Origin: Leclercia adecarboxylata
Lineage (GTDB): Bacteria; Pseudomonadota; Gammaproteobacteria; Enterobacterales; Enterobacteriaceae
Assembly (NCBI RefSeq): GCF_023639785.1
Contig: NZ_CP098325.1
Location: 372,001 to 436,000 of the forward strand
Direction of reading: 5' to 3'
Length of the DNA: 64,000 nt
The translations under genes were made by a program, and so were the position numbers. This document shows positions 43,719-56,937 of the stretch, piece by piece (position 1 is the first letter of the stretch; every line of letters begins with the position of its first letter). The notes under the pieces were generated by a model, which worked only from the letters and a program-made list of their open reading frames with translations, was not told where the DNA came from and ran no database searches.

Positions 43719-44470
43719 ACGCGCAGGATCTTCACGCCCTGATCTTCCAGCTTCTGGAGGATCTGCGGGTTGGCATTTTTGCCGGTGATCACCAGGTCTA
43801 TCTGCTCTGCACGGCTGAACAGCATGCCCGCGCGCTCCCCAACCTTGCTGCTGTCGACCAGCACCACCAGCTTGCCGACCACGTTCAGCATGTTCTGCTC
43901 AGCCATCGCCGTCAGCATATCGGTTTTATAGAGCCCTTCTGCGGTGAGGCCTTTGCCGCTGGTAAACATCCAGTGCCCGGCATAGAGCGTGTTCTCGCTG
44001 TCCTGCGGGCTTAAGGTGATGGACTGGCTCTTATTGTACTGGCCGCCCATGATCACCACGCTCTCATGCTCCTGATCGATCAGGTAATTGGCCAGCGGCA
44101 GGTAGTTAGTGATGATTTGCACCGGTTTGCCGCACATTTCACGGCCCAGCAGAAACGCGGTGGAACCGCAGTTAATCACCACGCTTTCGCCAGGATTAAC
44201 CAGCTGGGAGGCGGCCCGGGCAATACGCACTTTCTCGTCATGATTCTGCGCCTGATGAATATTCATCGGCGACCAGCGTGGGCGCTGCTGGCTGATGCCT
44301 TCGGCGCCGTTACGGACCTTTTTCAGCTTGCCGCTTTCATCAAGTTTGTTGATATCCCGGCGCGCGGTGGCGGGAGAAACGCCCAGCCGGGCAATCACCT
44401 GCTCAACGGTGACAAATCCCGTTTGCGCCAGGAGATCCAGTAAAATTTGATGCCGCTGTGCTTCCGTCAT
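43715..44470 (-). CDS. ulaR: Ascorbate utilisation repressor UlaR
   Basis: This 251-residue DeoR-family repressor has an N-terminal helix-turn-helix ([20 protein letters not shown]) and a sugar-phosphate-binding domain of the DeoR C-terminal type. In E. coli it represses both ulaG and ulaABCDEF and is released by L-ascorbate-6-phosphate. It lies downstream of ulaG on the same strand. Confidence 0.97.
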   Translation of the reverse strand: MTEAQRHQILLDLLAQTGFVTVEQVIARLGVSPATARRDINKLDESGKLKKVRNGAEGISQQRPRWSPMNIHQAQNHDEKVRIARAASQLVNPGESVVINCGSTAFLLGREMCGKPVQIITNYLPLANYLIDQEHESVVIMGGQYNKSQSITLSPQDSENTLYAGHWMFTSGKGLTAEGLYKTDMLTAMAEQNMLNVVGKLVVLVDSSKVGERAGMLFSRAEQIDLVITGKNANPQILQKLEDQGVKILRV

Positions 44471-44578
44471 GAGCTATTCCGAAATAAATTGATGTTAAAA
44501 GATGATATTTGAAATAGCCTGAAAATACTAAGCAAAATGTTCTGTCGCCAGGCGAGAAGCCTGGCGATCGCCTGAAGA

Positions 44579-45643
44579 TTACAGGAACGATTTGAATGGC
44601 AAATCGGGCTCAATCGTGAAGCAATCTTCAAAGCCGCGAGGGTAGTGATATTCAAAATTGTCTTTATCCAGCGGCCAGGTAAATTTGCCCCCCACCTGCC
44701 AGATAAACGGCTTGAAGCCATACTTCAGCCGATCTTTTTTCATCTCCCACAGCACGCGGATCTCCTGGGGATCGGCCTGGAAATTAGACCAGATATCGTG
44801 GTGGAACGGGATCACGACCTGCGTGTTCAGTGCTTCAGCCATACGCAGGATATCGGCACTGGTCATCTTATCGGTGATACCGCGCGGGTTCTCACCGTAG
44901 GAGCCCAGCGCCACGTCGATATGGTGCTCGTTACCGTGTTTGGCATAGTAGTTAGAGTAGTGAGAGTCACCGCTGTGATACAGCGAACCGCCCGGGGTTT
45001 TGAACAGATAGTTCACCGCGCGCTGGTCCATGCCGTCCGGTAACACGCCGGCTGCCTTCTGATCGGCCGGCAGGGTAATCAGCGCGGTGCGGTCAAACGC
45101 GTCAAGGGCATGGATTTCAATGTCTTTGATTTTCACCACGTCGCCCGGTTTTACCACGATGCAGCGCTCTTTTGGCACGCCCCAGCCGATCCAGAGATCG
45201 ACGCAGGTTTGTGGCCCAATAAACGGCACGTCCTGCGGGCAGTTTTGCATCACCGCCGCCGCAACGTTGACGTCGATATGATCGTTATGATCGTGGGTCG
45301 AAAGAACGGCATCGATCTGACGAATGGCAAAGGGATCAAGGACAAACGGCGTGGTACGCAGGTTTGGCTGCAGCTTTTCAACGCCCGCCATTCGTTGCAT
45401 CTGATGGCCTTTTTTCATCAGCGGGTTGCCATGGCTCTGCTTGCCGGTGCCGCACCAGAAATCGACACAAACATTGGCGCCGCCCTGGGACTTCAGCCAG
45501 ATACCGGTACAGCCCAGCCACCACATCGCGAATGTGCCCGGCGCAACCTGCTCCTGCTCGATCTCTTCATTCAGCCAGCTACCCCATTCCGGAAAAGTAC
45601 TCAGGATCCATGATTCGCGGGTAATGGTGTTCACTTTACTCAT
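44579..45643 (-). CDS. ulaG: L-ascorbate-6-phosphate lactonase UlaG
   Basis: This 354-residue metallo-beta-lactamase-fold enzyme opens the lactone of L-ascorbate-6-phosphate. The metal motif [11 protein letters not shown] is visible, with later His ligands in HSGDSHYSN and FHHDIW. It is divergent from ulaA, allowing joint control by UlaR. Confidence 0.97.
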   Translation of the reverse strand: MSKVNTITRESWILSTFPEWGSWLNEEIEQEQVAPGTFAMWWLGCTGIWLKSQGGANVCVDFWCGTGKQSHGNPLMKKGHQMQRMAGVEKLQPNLRTTPFVLDPFAIRQIDAVLSTHDHNDHIDVNVAAAVMQNCPQDVPFIGPQTCVDLWIGWGVPKERCIVVKPGDVVKIKDIEIHALDAFDRTALITLPADQKAAGVLPDGMDQRAVNYLFKTPGGSLYHSGDSHYSNYYAKHGNEHHIDVALGSYGENPRGITDKMTSADILRMAEALNTQVVIPFHHDIWSNFQADPQEIRVLWEMKKDRLKYGFKPFIWQVGGKFTWPLDKDNFEYHYPRGFEDCFTIEPDLPFKSFL

Positions 45644-47397
<1,754 letters not shown>

Positions 47398-47409
47398 GGA
47401 GTTTTGATT

Positions 47410-47715
47410 ATGACCGTACGTATCCTGGCTGTGTGTGGCAATGGGCAAGGGAGCTCCATGATCATGAAGATGAAAGTGGACCAGTTTTTGACCCAGTCAA
47501 ACATCGACCACACGGTAAACAGCTGCGCGGTGGGGGAATACAAAAGTGAACTGAACGGCGCGGACATCATCATCGCCTCTACCCATATCGCCGGTGAGAT
47601 TAACGTGACCGGCAATAAATACGTGGTAGGTGTACGCAACATGCTGTCGCCAGCGGACTTTGGCCCAAAACTGCTGGAAGTGATCAAAGCGCACTTCCCA
47701 CAAGACGTGAAGTAA
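47410..47715 (+). CDS. ulaB: L-ascorbate PTS EIIB component UlaB
   Basis: This 101-residue EIIB carries the phosphorylated Cys in [10 protein letters not shown]. It is almost identical to the E. coli protein. It has a strong AAGGAG site, and the first Met of MTVRIL is the start. Confidence 0.97.
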   Translation: MTVRILAVCGNGQGSSMIMKMKVDQFLTQSNIDHTVNSCAVGEYKSELNGADIIIASTHIAGEINVTGNKYVVGVRNMLSPADFGPKLLEVIKAHFPQDVK

Positions 47716-47725
47716 AGAGGCTCCT

Positions 47726-48193
47726 ATGAAACTACGTGATTCGCTGGCAGAGAATGACGCCATTCTTTTACAGGCCGAGGCCAGCACCTGGCAGGAGGCG
47801 GTCAAGCTGGGCGTCGATCTGCTGGTTAAGGCTGATGTGGTTGAGCCGCGCTATTACCAGGCCATTCTTGATGGCGTGGAGCAGTTCGGGCCGTACTTTG
47901 TCATTGCGCCGGGGCTGGCCATGCCTCATGGCCGCCCGGAAGAGGGCGTCAAAAAAACCGGTTTCGCGCTGGTCACCCTGAAAACGCCGCTGGTGTTTAA
48001 CCACGAGGATAACGACCCGGTCGACATCCTGATCACCATGGCGGCCGTTGATGCCAACACCCACCAGGAAGTGGGCATTATGCAGATCGTCAATCTGTTT
48101 GATGATGAAGCCAATTTCGACCGTTTACGCGCCTGCCGCACCGCGCAGGAAGTGCTGGATTTAATCGACAACGCCACAGCGGCGACAGTTTAA
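47726..48193 (+). CDS. ulaC: L-ascorbate PTS EIIA component UlaC
   Basis: This 155-residue EIIA of the mannitol/fructose type has the phospho-accepting His in [11 protein letters not shown]. It transfers phosphate from HPr to UlaB. It lies 10 bases after ulaB. Confidence 0.97.
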   Translation: MKLRDSLAENDAILLQAEASTWQEAVKLGVDLLVKADVVEPRYYQAILDGVEQFGPYFVIAPGLAMPHGRPEEGVKKTGFALVTLKTPLVFNHEDNDPVDILITMAAVDANTHQEVGIMQIVNLFDDEANFDRLRACRTAQEVLDLIDNATAATV

Positions 48194-48205
48194 GAGGGAT
48201 TTGAA

Positions 48206-48856
48206 ATGTCATTACCTATGTTGCAGGTTGCCCTGGATAACCAGACTCTGGCCCACGCTTACGAAACGACGCGTCTCATCGCCGAAGAGGTGGACATCAT
48301 TGAAGTGGGCACCATCCTGTGTGTCGGCGAGGGGGTGCGCGCCGTCCGCGACCTGAAAGCCCTCTATCCGCATAAAATTGTGCTGGCCGACGCCAAAATT
48401 GCCGATGCGGGCAAAATTCTGTCGCGGATGTGCTTCGAAGCTAACGCGGACTGGGTCACGGTGATCTGCTGCGCGGATATCAACACCGCCAAAGGCGCGC
48501 TGGAAGTGGCAAAAGAGTTTAACGGCGACGTGCAGATCGAACTCACCGGCTTCTGGACCTGGGAGCAGGCTGAGGAGTGGCGCGCCGCAGGCATTCAGCA
48601 GGTTGTCTATCACCGCAGCCGCGATGCACAGGCCGCGGGCGTCGCCTGGGGCGAGGCGGATATCAGCGCCGTTAAGCGCCTGGCGGATATGGGCTTTAAG
48701 GTCACGGTTACCGGCGGGCTGGCACTGGAGGATTTACCGCTGTTCGCCGGTATTCCGATTCACGTCTTTATTGCCGGTCGCAGCATTCGCGATGCCGCCT
48801 CGCCGGTGGAAGCCGCGCGACAGTTTAAACGTTCCATCGCCCAGCTGTGGCGATAA
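48206..48856 (+). CDS. ulaD: 3-keto-L-gulonate-6-phosphate decarboxylase UlaD
   Basis: This 216-residue (beta/alpha)8 enzyme of the OMP decarboxylase suprafamily yields L-xylulose-5-phosphate. The Mg-site motif is [12 protein letters not shown], and the phosphate site is near IAGRSIRDA. Confidence 0.97.
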   Translation: MSLPMLQVALDNQTLAHAYETTRLIAEEVDIIEVGTILCVGEGVRAVRDLKALYPHKIVLADAKIADAGKILSRMCFEANADWVTVICCADINTAKGALEVAKEFNGDVQIELTGFWTWEQAEEWRAAGIQQVVYHRSRDAQAAGVAWGEADISAVKRLADMGFKVTVTGGLALEDLPLFAGIPIHVFIAGRSIRDAASPVEAARQFKRSIAQLWR

Positions 48857-48865
48857 GGAGCGGCT

Positions 48866-49732
48866 ATGTTAAGCAAACAGGTGCCGCTTGGCATTTATGA
48901 AAAGGCGCTCCCCTCGGGGGAGTGCTGGCTCGAACGGCTGAAACTGGCGCAGTCGCTGGGATTCGATTTCATCGAAATGTCGGTGGATGAGACGGACGAA
49001 CGCCTCGCCCGCCTCGACTGGAGCCGCGAACAGCGCCTGGCTCTGGTGAACGCCGTCGCCGACACCGGCGTGCGTGTGCCCTCGATGTGCCTGAGCGCCC
49101 ACCGCCGCTTTCCACTCGGCAGTGAAGATGACGCCGTGCGGGCGCAGGGGCTTGAGATCATGCGTAAAGCGATTCGCTTTGCCCAGGATGTGGGGATCCG
49201 CGTCATCCAGCTGGCCGGTTATGACGTTTACTACCAGGAAGCCAATGACGAAACGCGGCGTCGTTTCCGTGATGGGCTGAAAGAGAGCGTTGAGATGGCC
49301 AGCCGTGCGCAGGTCACGCTGGCGATGGAAATCATGGATTACCCGCTGATGAACTCTATCAGCAAGGCGCTGGGGTATGCCCACTATCTGAATAATCCGT
49401 GGTTCCAGCTCTATCCCGATATCGGCAATCTTTCGGCGTGGGATAACGATGTGCAGATGGAACTGCAGGCGGGCATCGGCCATATCGTGGCGGTCCATGT
49501 GAAAGATACCCGTCCGGGCGTCTTTAAAAACGTGCCGTTTGGCAGCGGGATAGTCGATTTTGAACGCTGCTTCCGGACGCTAAAACAGAGCGGCTATTGT
49601 GGGCCTTATCTGATCGAGATGTGGAGCGAAACCTCAGACGATCCGGTTCGCGAAGTGGCGCAGGCGCGCGACTGGGTGCTGGAACGTATGGCGCGAGCCG
49701 GGCTCGGAGAGGATCATCATGAAGCAGCTTAA
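48866..49732 (+). CDS. ulaE: L-xylulose-5-phosphate 3-epimerase UlaE
   Basis: This 288-residue xylose-isomerase-like TIM barrel makes L-ribulose-5-phosphate. Metal ligands lie in [18 protein letters not shown] and LIEMWSE. The C-terminus is a few residues longer than in E. coli (GEDHHEAA) and the gene overlaps ulaF by 14 bases. Confidence 0.96.
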   Translation: MLSKQVPLGIYEKALPSGECWLERLKLAQSLGFDFIEMSVDETDERLARLDWSREQRLALVNAVADTGVRVPSMCLSAHRRFPLGSEDDAVRAQGLEIMRKAIRFAQDVGIRVIQLAGYDVYYQEANDETRRRFRDGLKESVEMASRAQVTLAMEIMDYPLMNSISKALGYAHYLNNPWFQLYPDIGNLSAWDNDVQMELQAGIGHIVAVHVKDTRPGVFKNVPFGSGIVDFERCFRTLKQSGYCGPYLIEMWSETSDDPVREVAQARDWVLERMARAGLGEDHHEAA

Positions 49733-50405
49733 GCAGCAGGTATTTGAGGCAAACATGGATTTGCCGCGTTACGGTCTGGTCACTTTCACCTGGGGCAACG
49801 TCAGCGCCATCGATCGCGTGCGTGGGCTGGTGGCGATCAAACCCAGCGGTGTCGCCTACGAGACCCTGCGTGTCGATGACATCGTGGTGGTGGATCTCAG
49901 CGGCAACGTGGTAGAGGGGCAATGGCGCCCTTCGTCTGATACCGCAACCCATCTGGCGCTGTACCGGCGTTACCCCTCCCTTGGCGGGGTGGTGCATACC
50001 CACTCGACCCATGCGACCGCCTGGGCACAGGCAGGTCTGGCGATCCCCGCGCTCGGCACGACCCATGCTGACTACTTTTTCGGTGATATTCCCTGCACCA
50101 GGGCCTTAACCGAAGCAGAAGTGCAGGGGGAGTACGAGCTCAACACCGGCAAGGTGATCATTGAAACGCTGGGTGAGGGTGAACCGCTACACAGGCCGGG
50201 GATTGTGGTCTATCAACATGGCCCCTTTGCCTGGGGAAGTGATGCTCACGACGCCGTGCACAATGCCGTAGTCATGGAAGAGGTGGCGAAAATGGCGTGG
50301 ATAGCCCGCGGCATTAATCCGCACCTGAAGCCTGTCGACAGCTATCTGATGAACAAACATTTCATGCGCAAGCATGGCGCCAATGCTTATTACGGGCAGA
50401 AGTAA
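49719..50405 (+). CDS. ulaF: L-ribulose-5-phosphate 4-epimerase UlaF
   Basis: This 228-residue class II aldolase-fold zinc enzyme yields D-xylulose-5-phosphate and so links ascorbate to the pentose phosphate pathway. [21 protein letters not shown] (Zn His residues) and QHGPFAWG are visible. It is last in the operon and is followed by a hairpin terminator. Confidence 0.97.
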   Translation: MKQLKQQVFEANMDLPRYGLVTFTWGNVSAIDRVRGLVAIKPSGVAYETLRVDDIVVVDLSGNVVEGQWRPSSDTATHLALYRRYPSLGGVVHTHSTHATAWAQAGLAIPALGTTHADYFFGDIPCTRALTEAEVQGEYELNTGKVIIETLGEGEPLHRPGIVVYQHGPFAWGSDAHDAVHNAVVMEEVAKMAWIARGINPHLKPVDSYLMNKHFMRKHGANAYYGQK

Positions 50406-50410
50406 AAGAA

Positions 50411-50440
50411 GAAAAAAAGCCCCCGGGCAGGGGGCTAATG
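50411..50440 (+). terminator. ula operon terminator
   Basis: Stem GCCCCC / GGGGGC at 50419-50435 has an A-run before it and no T-run directly after it, so termination may be partial or favour the minus-strand yjfY transcript. Confidence 0.6.
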
Positions 50441-50492
50441 AGACTATGACAATTTTTTCGTTGTTGGCTTTCCTGGTGCTAGCGTCAAAGCG

Positions 50493-50768
50493 TTACCGAT
50501 AGATATCTGCGCTGACGTGCATATTGCCGTTGCTGCCCGGTTCACGGGTGAGCATGACGTGATAGTAGCGGGCATCCCGCGCATCGGCTTCTGCATGAAT
50601 AGCTTCAGTCGCTTCACTTTCCGTGGCGAAATTATGGTTGATATAAATGACGCCCAGACTTTGCACATCATCCATATTTCTGGCCTGTCGGCCGTCAACC
50701 TGAATGGCTGCAGTCGCGTTTGCACTCAGCAAAAGCGCAGCCAGAAGGGCAAAAGTGATTTTTTTCAT
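50493..50768 (-). CDS. yjfY: DUF1471 periplasmic protein YjfY
   Basis: This 91-residue protein has a signal peptide (1-20) and one DUF1471 domain (QSLGVIYINHNFATESEA ... SADIYR). It occupies the same position as E. coli yjfY between ulaF and rpsF. Function is unknown; family members (BhsA, McbA, YhcN) act in stress and biofilm responses. Confidence 0.92.
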   Translation of the reverse strand: MKKITFALLAALLLSANATAAIQVDGRQARNMDDVQSLGVIYINHNFATESEATEAIHAEADARDARYYHVMLTREPGSNGNMHVSADIYR

Positions 50769-50984
50769 GATATGCGCTCCACAGCAAACTACGGTGCGAC
50801 GATATTCACGGCTGTCTTATTTTCTGAGACAGGGTCTGATTAAAGTTTAAGCATGAATCTCACAGGCTATGGCGACCATTTCTGATGCTGTTGTTCAAAA
50901 AAACGCCGCGATCGCCCGTGAGCAATGGTAAATCACCCACTTAGACCCGCTTTGCGCTTTGTGCGAATTATTTGCGCAATCAGC

Positions 50985-51013
50985 TTGAGTTTCCTGGGGG
51001 GCGCAAGTATTAT
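50985..51013 (+). promoter_or_regulatory. Promoter of the rpsF operon
   Basis: TTGAGT (50985-50990) and TATTAT (51008-51013) are separated by 17 bp. Transcription would start near 51020, leaving a leader of about 90 bases. The rest of the 344-base gap between yjfY and rpsF shows nothing else clear. Confidence 0.75.
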
Positions 51014-51052
51014 GACGCGTCAATTTTTCAGCCGACCTTTAACACGTTCCTT

Positions 51053-51087
51053 GCCTCCCCGGGCCTCGGCTGACCCAGACAGGAGGC
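51053..51087 (+). promoter_or_regulatory. Candidate S6:S18 autoregulatory leader RNA
   Basis: Arms GCCTCC (51053-51058) and GGAGGC (51082-51087) enclose an inner GGG/CCC helix and an unpaired CC just before it. This fits the S6:S18-binding leader known upstream of rpsF in many bacteria, by which the S6:S18 complex controls its own mRNA. The exact fold was not computed. Confidence 0.55.
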
Positions 51088-51094
51088 TGAATAA

Positions 51095-51508
<414 letters not shown>

Positions 51509-51514
51509 TTTCTG

Positions 51515-52061
<547 letters not shown>

Positions 52062-52090
52062 TCGGGCACGGTCCATTAATACGACTTTAA

Positions 52091-52552
<462 letters not shown>

Positions 52553-52577
52553 GTAATTACTCTTCACCACGTCGAAG

Positions 52578-52600
52578 CGCCGGCCTTGTGCCGGCGTTTT
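52578..52600 (+). terminator. rplI terminator
   Basis: Stem CGCCGGC / GCCGGCG with a CTTGT loop is followed by TTTT. Confidence 0.9.
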
Positions 52601-52706
52601 GCTTTTTAACGCGACCGGCTCCCCCTCTTTGTGACTTGTATGGTGGCTATTCCTTGCGCATTCCCGGATAATAAAATGAAACGACATTTTAACTTTGGGA
52701 TTTGTC

Positions 52707-53648
52707 ATGGACACCGCTCTGCCTGCACCGCTTTTCTCTCGTAAAAACATCGTCTTCGCCAGCGCGACGCTGTGCTGCCTGTTATGGGGTAGCTCTTATC
52801 CCGCAATCAAGAGTGGCTACGAACTCTTTCAGATCGCCGCTAACGACATTCCATCAAAAGTGGTGTTTGCCGGTTATCGCTTTGTTTTTGCAGGCCTGCT
52901 GTTGCTGCTGTTTGCCCTGGCTCAACGCAAGCCAATTGGTCGCCTCAGCCCGCGACAGTTTGGGCAGCTGACGGTTCTTGGCCTGACGCAGACGGCCATT
53001 CAGTACACCTTCTTTTATATCGGCCTTGCCTACACCACGGGTGCTAAAGGCTCGATCATGAACGCGACCGCCACCTTCTTCAGCGTTATGCTGGCTCACT
53101 TCATCTATCAGAACGACAGGATCAGCTACAACAAGGCCCTCGGTTGTATCCTCGGTTTTGCCGGGGTGATGATCGTGAACTTTAACAGCGGCTTGCAGGA
53201 CTTCCACTTTGTCTGGAACGGGGACGGTTTTGTGGTGCTGGCGGCGTTTATCCTCTCTGCCGCCACGCTCTACGGTAAGCGTATTTCTCAGACGGTGGAC
53301 CCGATGGTGATGACCGGCTGGCAGCTGGCGATAGGCGGGGTGATGCTGGTGGTGGGGGGCTATATCACGGGCGGGACGCTGGCAGTCCCCAGCGTTAAGG
53401 CGGCAGCTATCCTGGGTTATCTGACCCTGCTCTCCTCGGTGGCGTTTGCCCTGTGGAGTTTGCTGCTGAAACACAACCGCGTCAGCATGATCGCCCCGTT
53501 CAACTTTTTAGTGCCGGTCGCCGGAACGGTACTCTCTGCCATTTTCCTGGGGGAGAACATCCTGGAGATCAAATATGCCGTGGCGCTGGTGCTGGTCTGC
53601 TCAGGGATCTGGTGGGTCAATAAAGAGAGTGGAAAACAGGCCCGGTAA
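52707..53648 (+). CDS. DMT-superfamily (EamA) transporter
   Basis: This 313-residue membrane protein has ten predicted helices in two EamA repeats (LLWGSSYPAIKSG in helix 1; AAATLYG-like AATLYGKR in the second half). EamA proteins usually export amino acids or metabolites; the substrate here is unknown. The ATG at 52707 starts MDTALPAPLF; an in-frame upstream extension of four codons is less likely. E. coli K-12 has yjfZ and ytfA at this position. Confidence 0.88.
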   Translation: MDTALPAPLFSRKNIVFASATLCCLLWGSSYPAIKSGYELFQIAANDIPSKVVFAGYRFVFAGLLLLLFALAQRKPIGRLSPRQFGQLTVLGLTQTAIQYTFFYIGLAYTTGAKGSIMNATATFFSVMLAHFIYQNDRISYNKALGCILGFAGVMIVNFNSGLQDFHFVWNGDGFVVLAAFILSAATLYGKRISQTVDPMVMTGWQLAIGGVMLVVGGYITGGTLAVPSVKAAAILGYLTLLSSVAFALWSLLLKHNRVSMIAPFNFLVPVAGTVLSAIFLGENILEIKYAVALVLVCSGIWWVNKESGKQAR

Positions 53649-53671
53649 GCATTACCCCACCGGGCGAACTG

Positions 53672-54310
53672 CTATTTGGCGCGGATAAAGCTGCCGTCAG
53701 ACTGACGGGTAAACAGCACCTGCTGGCCATTGCCGATGTCAATGGTCAGCCCTGTTACCACGCCGCTCGCATTCTGGCGGATCTGCACCATCTGGCCGTT
53801 TTGCAGGTTGCTCAACGGCTTGCCCGCCCCTTCAACCTGCGCCATTGCATAAACATCAGTCGGCGGCAGGTTATGATCGCGGAACAGCTGCGCCAGCGTT
53901 TTCCCCGGCTCTACCCGATAGGTCCGCCACTGCTGCTCAATACCGGGAGGGGTCTGCTGGGACTGGGCAGGCGCGGCGGCCTGCTCCTGAGGTTGATCCT
54001 CCTGAATCGGCTCCGGCTCAACAGGAGCGACCTGGTCGGGATCGTTAGAGGGTGCCACCAGCTGCGTCTGCATCGGCTGTGCATCAGGCTGCGGTTGCGT
54101 CTGCGAACGGAAATCCAGTTCGGCATCGCGGCGAACCGGCGCCGTCGTGCTGTCGTCTGCCCCTGGCAGCAGAAAACCGACAATCACCATCAGCGCACCA
54201 ATAATAATGCCTCTGCGGTGCAGGGGCGGCAGCGGGTCCATGATGCGAAAGTTGTCTGGCGCATGCCAGATTTTCGTCAGGGTAGGTTTTAGTTCAAATG
54301 GCCCGGGCAT
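53672..54310 (-). CDS. ytfB: OapA-family cell-envelope/division protein YtfB
   Basis: This 212-residue protein has a cytoplasmic N-terminus, one transmembrane helix (about 34-50, GIIIGALMVIVGFLLPG), a Pro/Gln-rich periplasmic linker (about 55-125) and a C-terminal OapA/LysM-like domain (YRVEPGKTLAQLFRDHNLP). The E. coli homolog is linked to cell division and glycan binding. Length and ends match it. Confidence 0.93.
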   Translation of the reverse strand: MPGPFELKPTLTKIWHAPDNFRIMDPLPPLHRRGIIIGALMVIVGFLLPGADDSTTAPVRRDAELDFRSQTQPQPDAQPMQTQLVAPSNDPDQVAPVEPEPIQEDQPQEQAAAPAQSQQTPPGIEQQWRTYRVEPGKTLAQLFRDHNLPPTDVYAMAQVEGAGKPLSNLQNGQMVQIRQNASGVVTGLTIDIGNGQQVLFTRQSDGSFIRAK

Positions 54311-54541
54311 GGCTCTCCTCCTGCTCCGCGTCTTTTTTCCTGTCCCGAGAAGTATAGTTTGCTAACTGCCTGATGAGCGTAACAAAGCCGGCTTCCGTGA
54401 CACGCATTCGGGAAAAATCCAGATAGTCTCTATTGTTTCCGTTTCGTCGCAATTTGTCATCTTTCCATAAGACAAAGTTTTACCGGATGGAAGGTGGCTG
54501 TTATGCTGCCCGCTACTTTAAATTTGATGGAAGGAAATCCC

Positions 54542-55162
54542 ATGACCACCCCGACTTTTGACACAATCGAAGCGCAAGCAAGCTACGGCATTGGTTTGCA
54601 GGTAGGACAGCAGCTGAGCGAATCAGGTCTGCAGGGTCTGTTACCTGAAGCGCTGGTGGCGGGTATCGCCGATGCGCTGGAAGGTAAACAACCGGCGGTT
54701 CCGGTAGATGTGGTTCACCGCGCGCTGCGTGAAATTCACGAACGTGCAGACGCTGTGCGTCGCGCCCGTTTCGAAGAGATGGCTGCGGCAGGCGAGAAAT
54801 TCCTCGAAGAGAACCGTGAGCGTGAAGGCGTGAACAGCACCGAAACCGGCCTGCAGTTCCGCGTCTTGACTCAGGGTGAAGGCCCAATTCCGGCGCGTAC
54901 CGACCATGTTCGCGTGCACTACACCGGTAAACTGATCGACGGTACTGTGTTCGACAGCTCCGTTGCCCGCGGCGAACCGGCAGAATTCCCGGTAAACGGC
55001 GTGATCCCAGGCTGGATCGAAGCCCTGACCCTGATGCCGGTCGGCTCTAAATGGGAACTGACTATCCCGCAGAACCTGGCCTACGGCGAGCGTGGCGCTG
55101 GCGCGTCGATTCCGCCATTCAGCACCCTGGTCTTCGAAGTTGAGCTGCTGGAAATCCTGTAA
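54542..55162 (+). CDS. fklB: FKBP-type peptidyl-prolyl isomerase FklB (FKBP22)
   Basis: This 206-residue dimeric isomerase has an N-terminal dimerisation domain and long linker helix (1-110), then an FKBP domain ([42 protein letters not shown]). [10 protein letters not shown] with GGAAATCCC upstream is the start; 16 upstream codons are open but not conserved. Confidence 0.97.
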   Translation: MTTPTFDTIEAQASYGIGLQVGQQLSESGLQGLLPEALVAGIADALEGKQPAVPVDVVHRALREIHERADAVRRARFEEMAAAGEKFLEENREREGVNSTETGLQFRVLTQGEGPIPARTDHVRVHYTGKLIDGTVFDSSVARGEPAEFPVNGVIPGWIEALTLMPVGSKWELTIPQNLAYGERGAGASIPPFSTLVFEVELLEIL

Positions 55163-55471
55163 GCGACCTGCCTTCTTCCTCTCCCCAAACGGGGAGAGGA
55201 AATCAGTTTAAAAACCTATAGTTACGCGCCAATCAACAGATTATCTTGCAAAAGGTCACAGTAAGTGTATTTTTGTGAGCTGTTTTACATGGCTTAAGTG
55301 ACATGACACTAAGTTTCAACAAGTTGTTAACATAATATTTAAATCACAGTATTCATCCCGCCGATTCTTACCTAATATCGATGAGTCCTTAAACGGGGCC
55401 ATCGCTTTTCGACGTAATAAAGGGCCAGAAGAGCCTAAACAACACAGGCAGTAACAACAGGAAAACATCAC
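55163..55471 (+). promoter_or_regulatory. cycA upstream region with CA-rich leader
   Basis: These 309 bases hold no gene. After fklB comes a CTCTCCCC-AAAC-GGGGAGAG hairpin (55180-55200). The last 40 bases before cycA are rich in CA (AACAACACAGG, AACAACAGG), the kind of sequence the GcvB small RNA pairs with; cycA is an established GcvB target in E. coli. Confidence 0.5.
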
Positions 55472-56881
55472 ATGGTAGATCAGGTAAAAGTCGTTGCCGA
55501 CGAAGAGGCACCGTCTGAACAGTCGCTACGGCGCAATCTCTCAAACCGTCATATTCAGCTTATCGCCATCGGCGGTGCTATCGGCACCGGGCTGTTTATG
55601 GGGTCAGGCAAAACCATCAGTCTTGCCGGTCCGTCGATCATTTTTGTCTATATGATCATCGGCTTCATGCTCTTTTTCGTGATGCGTGCAATGGGCGAGT
55701 TGCTGCTCTCGAATCTCGAATACAAATCCTTCAGCGACTTTGCCTCCGACCTGCTCGGGCCCTGGGCAGGCTATTTCACCGGCTGGACCTACTGGTTCTG
55801 TTGGGTGGTTACCGGCATGGCCGACGTTGTCGCCATTACGGCCTATGCGCAGTTCTGGTTCCCGGGGCTGTCAGACTGGGTAGCATCGCTGGCGGTCATC
55901 GTCCTGCTGTTGAGCCTTAACCTTGCTACCGTGAAAATGTTCGGTGAGATGGAGTTCTGGTTCGCGATGATCAAAATCGTCGCCATTGTTGGCCTGATCG
56001 TGGTCGGCCTGGTGATGGTGATGACGCACTTCACCTCTCCGGGCGGCGTGCAGGCTTCGTTTACCCATCTGTGGGATGACGGCGGTTGGTTCCCGAAAGG
56101 GCTGAGCGGATTCTTTGCTGGCTTCCAGATTGCGGTCTTTGCTTTCGTGGGGATTGAGCTGGTAGGCACCACTGCCGCTGAAACCAAAGATCCTGAGAAA
56201 TCTCTGCCACGGGCGATAAACTCCATTCCCGTGCGTATCATCATGTTTTACGTCTTTGCGCTGATCATCATTATGTCGGTCACGCCGTGGAGCTCCGTCG
56301 TACCGAGCAAGAGCCCGTTCGTTGAGCTGTTTGTGCTGGTCGGGCTGCCTGCTGCGGCGAGCCTGATTAACTTCGTGGTACTGACCTCTGCGGCCTCGTC
56401 GGCTAACAGCGGCGTATTCTCCACCAGCCGTATGCTGTTTGGTCTGGCTCAGGAAGGCGTGGCGCCGTCCGCGTTTGCGAAGCTCTCTAAGCGTGCGGTA
56501 CCGGCGAAAGGGCTGACCTTCTCCTGTATCTGCCTGCTGGGCGGGGTGGTGATGCTCTACGTGAACCCGAGCGTGATTGGTGCGTTCACCATGATCACTA
56601 CCGTCTCTGCGATCCTGTTCATGTTCGTCTGGACCATTATCCTGTGCTCGTACCTGGTGTACCGCAAACAGCGTCCGCATCTGCATGAAAAATCGATCTA
56701 CAAGATGCCGCTGGGCAAGCTGATGTGCTGGGTCTGTATGGCGTTCTTCGTGTTCGTGCTGGTCCTGCTGACGCTGGAAGAGGATACCCGCCAGGCGCTG
56801 ATCGTCACGCCGCTGTGGTTTATCGCGCTGGGGCTGGGCTGGCTGTTTATCGGTAAGAAACGGATGGCAGGCGTAAGATAA
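55472..56881 (+). CDS. cycA: D-serine/D-alanine/glycine:H+ symporter CycA
   Basis: This 469-residue APC-superfamily permease has 12 helices. LIAIGGAIGTGLFMGSG is the amino-acid permease helix 1 motif, and FVGIELVGTTAAETKDPEKS follows helix 6. It imports glycine, D-Ala, D-Ser and the drug D-cycloserine. Confidence 0.97.
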   Translation: MVDQVKVVADEEAPSEQSLRRNLSNRHIQLIAIGGAIGTGLFMGSGKTISLAGPSIIFVYMIIGFMLFFVMRAMGELLLSNLEYKSFSDFASDLLGPWAGYFTGWTYWFCWVVTGMADVVAITAYAQFWFPGLSDWVASLAVIVLLLSLNLATVKMFGEMEFWFAMIKIVAIVGLIVVGLVMVMTHFTSPGGVQASFTHLWDDGGWFPKGLSGFFAGFQIAVFAFVGIELVGTTAAETKDPEKSLPRAINSIPVRIIMFYVFALIIIMSVTPWSSVVPSKSPFVELFVLVGLPAAASLINFVVLTSAASSANSGVFSTSRMLFGLAQEGVAPSAFAKLSKRAVPAKGLTFSCICLLGGVVMLYVNPSVIGAFTMITTVSAILFMFVWTIILCSYLVYRKQRPHLHEKSIYKMPLGKLMCWVCMAFFVFVLVLLTLEEDTRQALIVTPLWFIALGLGWLFIGKKRMAGVR

Positions 56882-56888
56882 AAGCAAA

Positions 56889-56912
56889 ACGGCAACTTCG
56901 GTTGCCGTTTTT
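56889..56912 (+). terminator. cycA terminator
   Basis: Stem ACGGCAAC / GTTGCCGT closes a UUCG tetraloop and is followed by a T-run. Confidence 0.93.
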
Positions 56913-56937
56913 TATGTTTTCTCCCTCTCCCTGAGGG

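Noticed and set aside
55871..56887. A 338-codon open frame antisense to cycA
   Set aside because: It is a His/Gln/Arg-rich shadow frame of a membrane protein gene.
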